Assembly: GCA_013423385.1 (NCBI GenBank)
Contig: BLZA01000013.1
Coordinates: 62,001 to 126,000 of the forward strand
Source of the DNA: Naganishia liquefaciens
Lineage: Eukaryota; Basidiomycota; Tremellomycetes; Filobasidiales; Filobasidiaceae
Reading direction: 5' to 3'
DNA: 64,000 bases
Below are positions 46,468 to 58,230 of this stretch, one piece after another (the first letter of the stretch is position 1; the number at the start of each line of letters is the position of its first letter). Position numbers and translations under genes: made by a program. Below the pieces are notes generated by a model. The model searched no databases, was not told the origin of the DNA, and worked only from the letters and a program-made list of their open reading frames with translations.

Positions 46468-48246
46468 TCAGCTACCTTTCCAGCTGCCGGCAAACAGATG
46501 TTCTACCATGGCATCCTCGTCTAGATGTGACGCGTGTCAGTCTCAATGACTCCCAGAAAGTCTGTCAAGTTGACTTACCGAAAGGACTCTTTGCTCCAAA
46601 TAGGCCAACTCCAGGAGAGAAGCCGGTCACCGGCAGTATCAGGACCTCCCCGACACGCAACGGTTCTTGCAGATCCTTGAGATCGGTCCACTGTACACCG
46701 AATTTCACTCGAAGGTATCTGAGGATACCGAAAGCTTAAAAAACGGACAACGACTTCGCAAAAGTCATACACACCTCAAAACTGCATCTGTCCACACTCC
46801 AGGACCTGTCCAGTTCATGACGCCCACTGGCCCTCCCGCTTTTGGTTCACTCAATATTGTCGCTTGTTTTAGACGTTCGGCCTCGTCTATTTCACCCGCT
46901 TGCAAGAGTGTCTTGATCCGGCGAGGTCGCTGCTGTTGCCACTCCAATGCTTCGGCCGTCTGATGCGTGATATGCCGAATCACGTCAAGCGCTATGGGAT
47001 GGTACGGTGTCGAACTGATTGTCCATTGTACAATTTGCACCTAGTGAGGTAGGAGATCTAGTGCTGCGCGATCGAGTAATCGACAGAGGAACTTACCGGC
47101 CGCGGCCACCAATCATGCCAGTCTTGTCGATCTCCGACGTCGGCCTCAATTCCCACAACAACACTCGGAGATGCCAGGTCATCCACCTCTACGCCTTCCA
47201 TCGGCTCGAGATCCAATCCCGTGCTATTCCCATACAGCCATCCGCGGCCCTCATGCCACAATCGGGCTTTATTACTCCAATTCGAGATAGGTTTTAGACG
47301 TTTGGTGTCGGTATCGGAATAGATTCCTCCCTCGAGCAAGAGAAGCAGGTATCTGAGCATATCAGAGTGCTACCAAGAGCGCAGGCCATCAGGCAGGATT
47401 GCGCAAATGAAGAACACAGCGACTCACCAAGATCCCGCTGGGCAGCAGATCCCACACATTCTTGAGTCGACTGCCATCCAGCGTTGTTGCCACATAACGT
47501 GAAGCATCCGCATCGTTCAGGAGCTTCCATTGCCAGCCCTCGTCATTGTTTTTCCAGCTCGCGACTGGTTCGCTTTCCTCGTGCTCGGAATTGGCATCAG
47601 TCTGCCATATATTCCTAGTACCAGCTTCTTCGCCAAGTCCCGGAAGCCTGTCCGGTCCTTCTCTTAAGAATAAGCGAGGATGCCTGTTATCGGTATATCG
47701 CTTCAAGGAGTTCCGAAGCTTTGATCGAAGATACTGAGGCGTCGCCAGATCGACAAAGGTGGAAAGCGAGTTGTAGTAATCTTCAAGAGTCCTTGAGCCG
47801 TACACATAGGCGTTCTCGGCTTCTTCACCCAGAACCGAATGAATCGTCAAATTTGCCGAATTCTTCTCCAGAGGTACCAAGCCCTTGATCAGGTTGTTGG
47901 CAGTCTTCGAGGTGGGGACCGTCACGGATATCGGTGAATGCTGGGGATCGTTCTTCGGCACCGACACTTCTGCCTTCCCGACTGTAAGGTTCGGAATGTC
48001 CCAGCCCTGCATTTCCTGTGTATCCGATGCGCCATGTTGTCGAATATATATCCAACAACCGACAAGTCCGCAGAAGACCATTATCCTGAAAAGGTGTTTG
48101 CGTCTTGCGGGGTAGCGGATCCAATCCAGCAGTCCTCCCTTGCTGTTCGAGTCGAGCGTAGCCAGATTGGGATAATATGTCGCTGCGGTCGGCAGCATCA
48201 TGTCGCTCTCCTTCCTGGACAGCGGCATGAAGGCATTACTGATCAT
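46468..48246 (-). CDS. Alpha-1,6-mannosyltransferase, OCH1/HOC1-like (GT32)
   Basis: GT32 OCH1-type enzymes are Golgi type II membrane proteins that start outer-chain mannans on N-glycans. The ATG at 48246 opens a short cytosolic tail with basic residues (RYPARRKHLFR) and one signal-anchor (IMVFCGLVGCWIYI). After a lumenal stem come NIWQTDAN, WKNNDEGWQWKLLNDADASR, LPSGIL, and YLLLLLEGGIYSDTDTKRLK, which holds the DXD-type metal site (DTD). Then VVVGIEADVGDRQDWHDWW, VQIVQWTISSTPYHPIALDV, GVMNWTGPGVWTDAVLRYL, ILPVTGFSPGVGLFGAKSPF, and the last exon DEDAMVEHLFAGSWKGS, the usual OCH1-group end. Stop at 46468. The two large proline-poor stem regions make it longer than the yeast enzyme. OCH1 versus HOC1 cannot be separated by eye. 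Confidence 0.86.
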
Positions 48247-49178
48247 TTCGGTTGAGCGTTACTGCGACCGTTATCAGTCTCTTGAATTTTTTTGGGCGAT
48301 TTTGGTGGAAAGAGCGTCTCACACCGCCGGCGGTCAATTGCGCATAATGCTGAGATCGACAAATGAGGTTGACACCGGCGAGAACGAAAGCGATATCCTG
48401 TATCGTGAGTCGAGTCGACGAGTTCTCTGATCTGAATTGCGATGTTGCACGACAACCAAAGTTGACGGGTGCGCAGACCGCAGTGCTGGTTATCGATTGC
48501 GCAGATGTGTGCGCAGCAGCTGTTCCACCATAATGTGCCAATGACAATGACGACAAAAAAACCATTTTTACCAGCCGGTCATTCCGCCAAATTGCGACCG
48601 AGACCATAGCGGACTCTAAAAATGCCACATGCGCGTGCGACCAAGTCACTGACGATCAAATGGATGGTTGCTGGCCGGCTATTCCCCGACTTGTGCTCAC
48701 AGAATGAGTCCCATTCGCCACCCGTACCCCGCCCAGCTAAAAGCCAGGCAGCAGCTGTGGTATTTTGAATTACGGAAGTCATGGTCAGAGATGCAATATC
48801 AGCTTTACCAGACGCGACAGGGCTATAAGATTATCCATGAGAAGGCCCTTAGAGGCATCCTCTGTGCTTCATCATTTTCGTGCTTTACCAGCATCAAGAG
48901 GTTCTATTTGAGCCATTCGGGTGGAGCTAGCCTGATTCATCAACTGATACTCGGCCTAGCTATATTCTGTATCATGGCAAGCTCAAAAGAAGGCGTGATG
49001 TCAGCGCCCTGAGCCTGGTTGAATCAACTTTCTGTCAAAGGCGGCTGCAGTCTCCTCAGACTCAAGCTTGCCGAGTGGCCGTTGTCCGCTACAGCACTTC
49101 TGAAAGTCCCAACCTACTCAGAAACCTAGATGGCGACATAGCTGCAAAAGCCTGATGATAAAACTTATGGCCGCCACG
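48247..49178. other. Intergenic region upstream of the OCH1-like gene
   Basis: A 932-base gap. A 114-codon plus-strand frame (48668-49012, Y/Q/S-rich with a hydrophobic end) has no family resemblance and no supporting splice sites; I leave it uncalled. The gap holds the mannosyltransferase promoter and the 3' flank of the membrane-protein gene. Confidence 0.4.
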
Positions 49179-51981
49179 TCATGTGCCCTTGTACAAGAAT
49201 GCCAAATTTGACCTTCCTGTAGGGCCAGGTCGTTGCTACAACGAGGTGGCGTTGTCAGAGGGTGCCGGCGCGCATTCATACACACAGAAAAGAGACTTAC
49301 ATCCAGACCGCTTCCAGGTACGAGCCGCTCCGCTTCCACAAGGCCCGAGACATCTTCCCTGTCTTGGAACTTGATGTCAAACTGGTCTGACCATGGCAGA
49401 TTTTGCCCTAGGTCTGGTCTTCGACCGAGGGCTCTCATATCCTCTTGCCATTGACTCTGGAACTCCGGAGTATGGGCCAATTTTCTTTCAGGAGTATTGG
49501 GCCGCAACACCTTTTTGTAAAACTCGTAGTCTTTGGCTTCTTGGCGATGGTCCTTATTGTCCGGCACGTATCCTCGTTCCCAGCTATAAAGAGAAGCGCT
49601 CATCAGCTATGAGTATCTAACATGCGGGCGGAAGAGCTCTTACAAGGGTCTTTGAGCCGAATGAGGTCCCAAAGGTTTCTGCCATTCATTCCGGAATTCG
49701 CCGTAGTTCTGAGTCGCCTTCCGCTGTCCGCCATGAGATGCGGCTTCGATTCCCTGCTCGTAGAATAGGGCGTCCAGGAACTTGGTGCTGTCTTCGTCTG
49801 AAGCACCATACTTGTCCTGCAGCAGCCACTTGAAACTCTGGGTCCCTTCGTTTGTTCGTGCGTGTATGTGCGTTCTAGCGATCGCTTTTTCAATGGTCCG
49901 GCAGCATTCCTCAAAGCCCTTTTCGTCGATTAGATGAAAGTCGGGAGGCAATGCACCATTCTCGCTTTTGGCTCTTTGAAACTCGTCGATATACTTCCCA
50001 AGCTTGACCACGTTGGCTCTCAAAGTCTCGGATGGTGCCCTCGCACTACTCAATTGCTCTGGACAAGAGTAAGTTTCTGATAAGAAGCGCTTCCATGCGG
50101 TGCCAAAGCAGACTTACTCGATGAAGTATTATATCCACCTTTATAGTATTCTTGATGCCATCCAAGATACTGCCTAGCTTCGAGCTGGAGTTTCTTTGCA
50201 TACCATTCCGGGTCGAATCGCACCATATTGTTTTTCCTACCCTGAGTGGGCCCGGATCCGGGGAAGGCCATAGACCTGTCTGGTTTGGGTATTTCTCGCA
50301 GGATCGCGTCGTCGGCCATCTTCTGTCCCCGTTCTTGCCAAATAACCTTCACTGTTTTTGACGTCAGGATGACTGATCATACATAAACGTTCGGCATACT
50401 TAGTCTGCGCCTTTGGATTTTCTTCTCTTCGGGATGCTGCGCGTACCATATCAGAGCCGCGCATGAACATCATATCCTTACCTACCAAGGAGAATGAACC
50501 GAAGAAAGGGCTGGCACAGAGGGCCAATACGAGCGTGCGCCATCCGCAGACCACCTTGAACCATCTAGAAACAGGCACTTCTTGAGCGATGCATGGAAGA
50601 GCATGGTATGGACGTCTTACCCTGGTCTGACAATCGATATCCATCCTTGCATCATACTGAAATGCGCGCGCAACGCAAAGTCAGCTCTGAAGGTGGAGGA
50701 CACTGGCGTAAACACTCGCCTCAGAAGTTGATAGATGACCCAATATAGGAGCCATTGTCTGACATTGCCTAACAAGTGTGTCAGTGTACACTCGCGAGTA
50801 ATTGTTGACATTCTACTCACCTCCCTCCGTATATTTTTCTCCCGGCTTGCGCTTCATGTCAGCAGCCATCGCCAAGATACCCTTCAGGCTGCTCTGCAGA
50901 GGAAGTAGGGCCACGAGAAATTCACTGAGGTACGGTATCGCCGCGGGTGGGCCAAAGACAAACAGTAAAACGTAAATGGAGAAGAAGGCGCACATCAGGA
51001 TGTATACGCTTGAGCCCATTTCTGCGGATGATTGCGTCAGGATCTCGCCCATAAAACCGTAATGATTTTTGAGCTGGAAACATCATGGCTTGTGTCAGTT
51101 CGCGCCAGAGAATCCGTTTAGGAGACTCACCGCTTCCACCCAGATCAGGTGTCTCAGACGCTTCTCGTCTTCTTCTTCCTCCCTCTGAGTCGGGCGCAAA
51201 TCTTCAATTCTCCCTCAACCGACGCTTCGCAACTGCACACACCTTCGTTACCGGCATACCTCTCCATCGCCATTGTGCTTGTGCAGCAAGCTTCGATAAA
51301 AGCTCCGCGGATGTCACATGGGGAATATGTGCCTGTGCGCTGTTGATCCCCCTCTCGGCGAACGGTTTCTGACTTGGCTTGAGGAAGGGCTCTACCCAGA
51401 CCTCACCGTTGGGGCGAATGCGGACCAAGCGCCATTTCCATCCCTTTTTGGCACGGCGCAAACGCAGATCGGCAAAGTCGTAGTTCCATCGGTAGTCGAG
51501 GGTGTCAGCCCATCTATCGTAAAACACTCGGTCAGGATCCCCAAACAACGGGACGTCCAGATCTAGAGTCTTTTCGGCCATCTCATAGTTGCTCTGTGCG
51601 TCTTGCATCGTTGAACGCCTGCCCTTGGGTTTGAAGGGTCCCTTGGATGGAGGCAAGCCGTTGTTCCTCTTGATCCAAGCTGACACTTCATCTATCACTG
51701 GAACAGTCGAATTGCCGAGGGGCAGAATCTTCGGGTTGTTCTTTGGCCCATCCAGATTCGCGCTACCAGAAAGAAAGGACACCGCTTCAATCTACCATCC
51801 AGGGTCTCGAAAACTGCTGTGCATACCGCTGTGCCTCGGCTGGAAAGCGACTCCATCTGTTCAGCGCGCTCTCCGTGACCATCCATTTCTCCACATCAGC
51901 TTCGTCTTCCAACTCATCTTCACTGGGATCGCTGTCGCTTTCATATTTCAAGCCTGTTTGTGGCTGTGATGGGGCGACCAT
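49179..51981 (-). CDS. Unrecognised multi-exon membrane protein with a possible TB2/DP1-like core
   Basis: I do not recognise the whole protein. It starts at 51981 (MVAPSQPQTGLKYESDSDPS) with an acidic leader ending in RWSRFPAEAQRYAQ, then a soluble domain (STVPVIDEVSAWIKRNN, FYDRWADTLDYRWNYDFAD, KKGWKWRLVRIRPNG). EDEKRLRHLIWVEALKNHY leads into hydrophobic segments: SSVYILMCAFFSIYVLLFVF, a YLSEFLVALLPLQSSLKGIL pair, VRQWLLYWVIYQLLRRVF, and WRTLVLALCASPFFGSFS. The pattern LLPLxSSLKGI...QWLLYWVIYxLL resembles the TB2/DP1/HVA22 (reticulon-like, ER-shaping) fold, but weakly. A charged C-terminal domain follows: MVRFDPEWYAKKLQLEARQ, LVKLGKYIDEFQRAKSEN, DYEFYKKVLRPNTPERKL; the last exon stops at 49179. 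At least eight introns; the ones near 50390 and 51800 are not settled. Confidence 0.55.
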
Positions 51982-52208
51982 CTGACAATGGTAATTGTCT
52001 ATAAGTGACGAAACAATACCGGAACCACTGGCGCGCACGACATCCAGCTGTCATTTGCGCATTCATATATGGTTATGACAAAAGGCAAGAATCTGGACCT
52101 GCCTATCCTTTGAGCCTACCTTTGCTCCAGTGAAACGTGGTAATCGTATGGCAATGAAAGGATTGTGATAGATCACGGAATACAACGCACCGAACCCACA
52201 TTCTCGCA

Positions 52209-53464
52209 TCATACTTTCCTCCTCTTGGATTCCTTGCCCGCTTTACCCTCTTTTCTCTTGGATGCCGTTTGCACATCCTCATCCTCATCGCCGTCGTCTC
52301 GCTTCCGCACTTTCACAGCTTCCTTAGGCTTCAGATCATTCTTCGATATTGCCTTGGCCTGCCTCTCTGCTTCTTTTCTTGGTAGATTGCCCGTCTCCTT
52401 GGCCTCCATTCTGCGTCGTTTCGCCTCCTTCTTTGCCTCTTTCCAGGCTCGCTGCTTTTTTGGCTTTGCAACCCCCGCTTCTGTTGCCTGCAAGAGAGAC
52501 GGGGTGTCAGGACTACAATCAACGAAGCCGGAATAAGACGTACCTGCGTCTGGACCTTCTGTTCGGACGACCCGTCCTCCTTTTTGTTCCTAGCCTTGTC
52601 CCGCTTCGAAGCCTTGGCATCCTGCGCTGGTGCTACGCGAGAGCTTGAACCAGCGCGAATCTCCTCCTCTATCTGCAAAGCAATATCGCGAGGATCCGTC
52701 ACTCCGGAACGATCGAATGCCGGATCCGCAATCTTCTTCGCGAATCGGGCGGCCGCCCTCTTGTGCGGCTGGATTTGGCAAAATAAATGGATCAACTCGA
52801 TGCCCACTGACTATGCGATACATGCACGGAAAAGACTTGCCTTGCTCTCGAGATGAACTTCTACCATCTTTTCGTTCTTAAAGACCTTGTTCGGGCAGAG
52901 CATACAGCCTAATGGTCCATCCGGGGTTGTTGCTTCCGTGTCCGAGGCGGCATCGTCCTCCGGCAGCGTTTCAGATTTGTCCTCCTCGGCTAAGCTGTAT
53001 ATGGGATTCTCGAGTACTGATTCCAGCGGCAAGGGTTCATCTGTGAATAAGAGCGTGCGGTCAAGACGAGGTCTGCTACGTTGTGGACGGGTCCTTACCT
53101 TCTTCATTTTGACTCTCGGCATCTTCGATGTCTTCCCCGTCTTCATCCTCGCCTTCGTCCCCGTCCCCGTCGTCCTTGTCCTCCTGGTCATCCTCCTCTT
53201 CGTCGTCACTGGAGGAATCTATATAGAGACCTCGTGAATATTGGACAAGCGGGACACGATGTAAGCCTTACCTTCGTCGCTGAGCGAATCACCGTCCTCG
53301 CTGTCCTCGCTATCCGAGCTTTCATCGCTTTCCGAATCGGACGACGCCTCTTCTCCGTTATCCTCCCTCATCTCCTTCATCTTCTCTTTGAGTTCCGTGA
53401 TGCCCAGCTTATCCTCCTTCTCCTTCCTTGACATGCGTTTCTCTATCCTCTTCAGCAGCGGCAT
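52209..53464 (-). CDS. Acidic C2H2-type zinc finger protein, possibly in ribosome biogenesis
   Basis: The ATG at 53464 gives MPLLKRIEKRMSRKEKEDKL, a basic start, then very acidic S/D/E stretches over several exons. A single C2H2 finger reads LGCMLCPNKVFKNEKMVEVH and continues LESKAHKRAAARFAKKI (C-x2-C...H-x4-5-H spacing), with an intron directly before the HKR. Then DPRDIALQIEEEIRAG and a lysine/glutamate/alanine-rich helix (KPKKQRAWKEAKKEAKRRRM), ending KEGKAGKESKRRKV at 52209. The single finger of the U1-like/JAZ type plus a long basic tail is typical of nuclear pre-ribosome factors, but I cannot name an orthologue. It diverges from RPB5. Confidence 0.7.
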
Positions 53465-53892
53465 GATGAATGTTCGGATGAATCGGCGACTTTGCGATGT
53501 GATTTCGGACCGACAAGATGATTTTCTCGCTGCTTCAGTCGGATAGCTATCCAGAAGATCGGTTCAGGTGTGCCAAGATGGTGCACAGAGCCATGTAATT
53601 AAGATCATGAGGAACCGAAATCTGGCTGGCTGCATATGAACTTTTAGGCGATGGCTCGAGGTGAAACATGTTTGTTTATAGAGAAAGCAAAGACACGTCA
53701 TTCTCATCCACAGCTCGATCATAAGATTATTGAGCACTGTATGTACTGGATCGTCTTGAGAGTATCAGTCGCCATGGGGATTCGGCAATCTGGCTGAAGG
53801 GCATACTCATCACCAGTCGAGCGTCTGAGCCGTCCACAGCACATCGTATCGGCCTTCGTACCAAAAGAGACCGCTCCGACGCACCGCACAGG
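53465..53892. promoter_or_regulatory. Divergent intergenic region, C2H2 protein / RPB5
   Basis: A 428-base gap between diverging genes, presumably both promoters. No coding pattern and no recognised motif. Confidence 0.4.
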
Positions 53893-54904
53893 ATGGACAA
53901 CGATTCAAAAGACGTCGCGAGGATGTGGAAGGTGAACAGGACGTTGAAGGAGATGGTCAGAGACCGAGTACGTCCCTTTAGCCCATACTAGCGTCGCAAC
54001 GTACTCACTTAATCCTTTGGGCCACCTCTTTCTCGCTTGTAGGGTTATCTTGTTGGAGAGGACGAAATCCAACTTCCATTCACAGACTTCCGAGCTCAAT
54101 TCGGTGGCAGCGGAGCCGTCGAGTAAGAACAGAGTCTACCGCGATGATGAGAAGAATGAGGCTCATATCCGCTTCCTCTCAGTCGATCAGCCATGGCATG
54201 GTACACGTCAAGAAGGGAGGATCAGCAGGACACCATCTACATCTTTTTCAGTGATGAGGAAAACGTCTCCAAGAAGACTGTGAGAAAGTGAGTACACGCC
54301 GTTATCCATTTCAATTGCATCGGAAGGACCCGCTCTGATTGGCTGTCTATCTTCTAGGTTCATCGGTGACATGGAGGAGAAGCGGTTCAGACGGGGAATC
54401 TTCGTGTATCGAAGGAAAATGACACCTGCAGCCAAGAAGGTGATTCTCAAGTGGATCGATCATATCTTCGAGTCGTCGCTGATCGCTGCGACTGCGCGCA
54501 AACAGGTTATCCAAGAAATGCAGAGCGAATACACGATGGAGGATTACGCCGAGGCCGACTTGATTGTCAACATTACGAAACACTTCCTGGTGCCCAAGCA
54601 CGAGATCATGACACCAGAAGAGAAGCAGGCACTACTTCAGCGATAGTAGGTCGATGTGTCCGGTTGACACATTTCGCCCAAGCTCATGTTGTTCTTTTGC
54701 TTCAGCCGTTTAAGGGAGACGCAGCTGCCGAGAATACAACTGGTCGACCCGGTAGCGCGCTACTATGGTCTGCGTCGAGGACAGGTGATGAAGATTACTC
54801 GAGAAAGTGAAACGGCCGGTCGGTGCGTCGATTGTATCCACCTTGTTATGTTCCTGGCTGACCTTTGTGCACGCAGATATGTGACATACCGAGTCGGCAT
54901 GTAG
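53893..54904 (+). CDS. RPB5: RNA polymerases I, II and III common subunit RPABC1
   Basis: RPB5 is shared by all three nuclear RNA polymerases and forms part of the lower jaw. The ATG at 53893 gives [20 protein letters not shown], the usual N-terminal helix. Spliced exons then read [40 protein letters not shown] with [77 protein letters not shown], and the eukaryote-archaea conserved C-terminus [20 protein letters not shown] and [18 protein letters not shown]. The splits by five or six introns all agree in phase. Length (about 220 residues) is normal. Identity is certain. Confidence 0.96.
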
Positions 54905-55204
54905 CGGCCTCGTGCACCGATCAGACGCTTTCTCGGCAAAATGGGCAGACTCTTGCTTTTGTAATATTTTATGACTTGTATTGCGGATGGGCCATTACAT
55001 CTACGACGCGGCGAGTTGAGGTCAGGCTGAGCGGAAACGCGCCGAGACTGATACGAGAGCCGTGCTTGACGCCTTACGTTGGACAAAAGAGCAAAAGAGC
55101 TTGGCGTGAAAATGAGAATCCGCAACGTGCTCGCGTCGTGCACTCTGACTACAATTCTTTTTCTGATACGATACATCTTGAATGATTTGCCATGCCATAC
55201 AACT
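54905..55204. other. Convergent intergenic region, RPB5 / acyl-CoA synthetase
   Basis: A 300-base gap between converging genes; 3' flanks only. Confidence 0.4.
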
Positions 55205-58200
55205 TTACAACTTGCCCAAAGGCCGCCTTTCGAATACCGCCTCGCCTTCTGCATACAGGTTGTCAATCTGCTCTCGATAGTGCTCTGCAGCCTGCTTTCT
55301 GTACCCGCCGAAAAGCCGAAAAGGACGATAAGCAGCGCTCAACATGACAAGACCTCCCAAGAACATACCGCTTCATCTTGAGTGTCGGCGTCAAGATGTG
55401 TGCCGGGAAGGGCTCGACTTCAAGCCAGACGCCCTTGACTGTTTCAAAGCTGGGGCGGGAGACTGCGATGAGCTTGCCGAAAGGCCAGGAACCTCGATCG
55501 ACTTACCCGTTCAAGCCGTTCTTCTTGGCCAGCATTTGAAGTTCGTACAAGACGTGCTGTCGTACCTTGGGGTCGTTCAAGAGCTTTTGCATGCCGGCCA
55601 AGTCGGTCGGTTGGACGTTTTTACCCAGAACTTTCTGGATGTACTGTGATGCTTGGACAGGGTCGACAACGCCGATGAGAACGATGTAGGACTGCAACGA
55701 GTCACCGTGCACCAAGAAGGAGGCGAACAAGGGGTGAAGGCCGTAGATGCCTTCCACCTTTTCGAGCGCCACGTACTCTCTGGTCACGAAAGAAAAAAAC
55801 GGTGAATATCCTTCTTCCGTGCCCACGCTCTTTTCACTCACCCCTGGCTCAACTTCATGACGTTCTTGACCCGATCGATAATCTTGAGACGGCCGCAATC
55901 GTCAATGACACCGATATCGCCGGTGTGGAACCATCCTTCCTCGTCAATGGCCTTGGCGGTGTTCTCGGGATCCTTGTGATAGCATTTGAGACGGACGGGC
56001 CCGCCGATGAGAACTTCACCTCGGGGGTAAGGCTTGTCGTCAGAGGTATACTGTACGTCAAGACAGGTTAGACTCGAGGCGATTCCGAGACGGGATTAAA
56101 AGGGGCCTCACGTTGAGCTCTGGCACGTCCTTCAACTTGATAAGTACTCCAGGTCGAGGGTGACCTGCTGTTTTAAAGCCGACGGTATCGAAGGGAATGC
56201 TAGACGAGGGGTCAGCTCCGGATCTTGGGTAATCCGCCGGATCATCTCACTTGAGGGTGATGCCGCCGACAGTCTGAAGGATCGTATATCAGTCACAACG
56301 CTCAGAGACGGCGTCGGACGGGAGTGACTCACTTCGGTTAGACCATACTAGATCCGCAAGCCACAGGGTGAGTCTCACTCCGAGGGAATTCAGTGCGCGG
56401 TGCTAACTTACACCTTCAATGACATCGCTGATCACAAATGCTCCACCTCAGTATACCGGCCGACGGGAATCTCATCGGTCGCACTCACCAAGAGAAGCAC
56501 GCTTTGAGCGTCAGTAAGACGTCGGGCGAGATTGGCGCACTTCCGGTCGTGATAATCTTGACGTTGCCGCCCAGCAATGCTCGTACCTGCAAAATCCTCA
56601 GCATCAGCGTGATATTCCTTGACACGCACGATCATACCTTTCGGAAAACCAAGGCATCATACACGCGATGCGTGACCTCTCCCGTTTGCTTGAAATGCTC
56701 AATCTTGGCCGTCAATGCCTTCTGCAGCAGCGCGCCCTTGAGTCCTCCCGCGGCGGCCTGGGCGAGCACGGCCTGGTGAAGCCGGTTCAAGACCCGAGGC
56801 ACCGAGGGGAAGAAATCGGGCTTGATGATTTGGGCGTCTTCGAGGAGACGGAGGTTGTCGCCCGTGCTGTAGGCGATGATTCCGCCGGAAGCGACCGCGA
56901 GGAGCTCGAGGGAGCGCTCGAGGCTGGAAGGACGCGGGATTTAGCACATCGTGGAGGTAACAGAGGGAGGTACTGACATGTGGGCCAGAGGCAAATAACT
57001 CATCAGGGTCCAGTGCTGCAGGGCGTGTCCCTGGCCGGACGCCTGGCAGATGATACCCTTGGTGACCGTCTCATGGGTCAAGACCACGCCCTTGGGATTA
57101 CCTATGGCATGGACTGTCAGCAACGCCGCCCCCGTCACCGAAGTCCGCGCAATGAATTCACTTACCGGTCGTTCCACTCGTGTAACTGATCGTGGCCGGC
57201 ATCTCGGGCGTGGGCGGCCTCGGATGCACATCGACGGCTTCCCTGCCGTACCGCTCGAGCTCTTCCATCTGCCACAGCTCGACCCCAACAGACGCGGCCC
57301 ACGCCTTGAGGATCGTGTGTTCCTGGTGGGCGAGCTTGTCCATGCTGACGACGTACCGGAGACAAGGGGTGGCGGGCGCGTTCTTGAGCAACGTGGGGAT
57401 ATGATTCGCCGAGGCGACAATGATGGAGAGCGGCGCATGGTTGGTAACGTATTCGACGACATTGGGACCGAGCGTATCGTACAGCGCCACACCGACGAGT
57501 CCAAACGCGTGACACGCAAAATCGACAATCTGCCATTCCGGTCGGTTGAGCGACCACACACCGACGGCAAAGTTGGCGCCGTCGACGTACTCGGGCTTGG
57601 CGGACGCTCCCTCTGCGCGCGAGCCGAGTTTCCCCTCGTTTTCGAGCCGGAGAAGCGCCTTGCCGACGTTGAGTCTCCGTGCGCCAAAGTCGCCGTACGT
57701 CAGCTGCGCGTCGAGGGTCGGGGCAAAGACGGCGGCTTGGGTGGGCGTGGCGGGCGTGAGCAAGGTACGCCATTTCATGATGGGCCGGTCGGCGTTGGCG
57801 GCCACGGCTGGGTAAGGGTCCTGCATGAGTGAGGGGCGAGGGTGCGCTTGTTTTCGGCCTACGTACATCGCTCAAAGAGCTCGAACAGCGTGGCAGGTTG
57901 ATCCCTGACGACATGATCATCCGGAAAGATTCCTGCGAGCCCGCAAGCGGTCAGATGGGGGCGCGCCTCTCTTCGCAGGGAGGGAGAAATCTCACCATTC
58001 TTCCATACGGCTGCATTCGTCAAAATCAGAGTTCCGTCAATGCGCCATCCGTATCAGCATCCACACACCCACACAAACGCACCAGAGTATCCGGGCTTCT
58101 TGCTCCCCGGGATTTCCTGCGGGCGAGGTGAGAATGTCAGCCGGATTCGCTGCGTTGACGCTCCCGCAAACGGGCTCACCTGTGCCTGCTTTCGCAGATC

Positions 58201-58230
58201 GAGATTCGGCGGGTATTCGTACAGATCCAT
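55205..58230 (-). CDS. Long-chain acyl-CoA synthetase (ANL superfamily, FAA-like)
   Basis: It activates long-chain fatty acids to acyl-CoA with ATP. The ATG at 58230 gives MDLYEYPPNLDLRKQAQ, joined over short exons to EIPGSKKPGYSAVWKNGIF, DDHVVRDQPATLFELFERS and VAANADRPIMKWRTLL. Signatures: ANFAVGVWSLNRPEWQIVDF, AFGLVGVALYDTLGPN, ISYTSGTTG (P-loop, cut by an intron) with NPKGVVLTHE, MSYLPLAHM, GDNLRLLEDAQIIKPDFFPS, IITTGSAPISPDVLD, EGYGLTE, TGDIGVIDDCGRLKIIDRVK, and the tail LEVEPFPAHILTPTLKMKRK with the catalytic lysine region. The YGLTE motif is on a 15-base exon (56333-56347) and TVGGITL on a 23-base exon (56251-56273). The protein ends RRPLGKL at 55205: the last three residues resemble but do not match the peroxisomal SKL signal. 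GC content rises sharply in the 5' half. Confidence 0.92.
56333..56347 (-). other. 15-base microexon of the acyl-CoA synthetase gene
   Basis: Encodes exactly Tyr-Gly-Leu-Thr-Glu, the core of the conserved adenylate-forming motif, between GATCTAG (acceptor) and GTGAGT (donor). The upstream exon ends with Glu-Gly before a GTAAGT donor, and the next exon is the 23-base one at 56251-56273. Skipping it would delete the motif. Confidence 0.8.

Noticed and set aside
48668-49012. 114-codon plus-strand frame upstream of the OCH1-like gene
   Set aside because: No family resemblance, lies in a promoter region, no supporting signals.
50360-50400. Ultra-short (31- or 37-base) intron in the membrane-protein gene
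   Set aside because: It would join two coding-like frames, but a longer canonical intron is also in phase; not claimed without transcripts.
55205-55225. Peroxisomal targeting signal at the end of the acyl-CoA synthetase
   Set aside because: The protein ends GKL; PTS1 needs a small residue such as S, A or C at that position, so the signal is not canonical.
57050-57832. 260-codon plus-strand open frame
   Set aside because: Antisense to the acyl-CoA synthetase exon with clear motifs on the minus strand.
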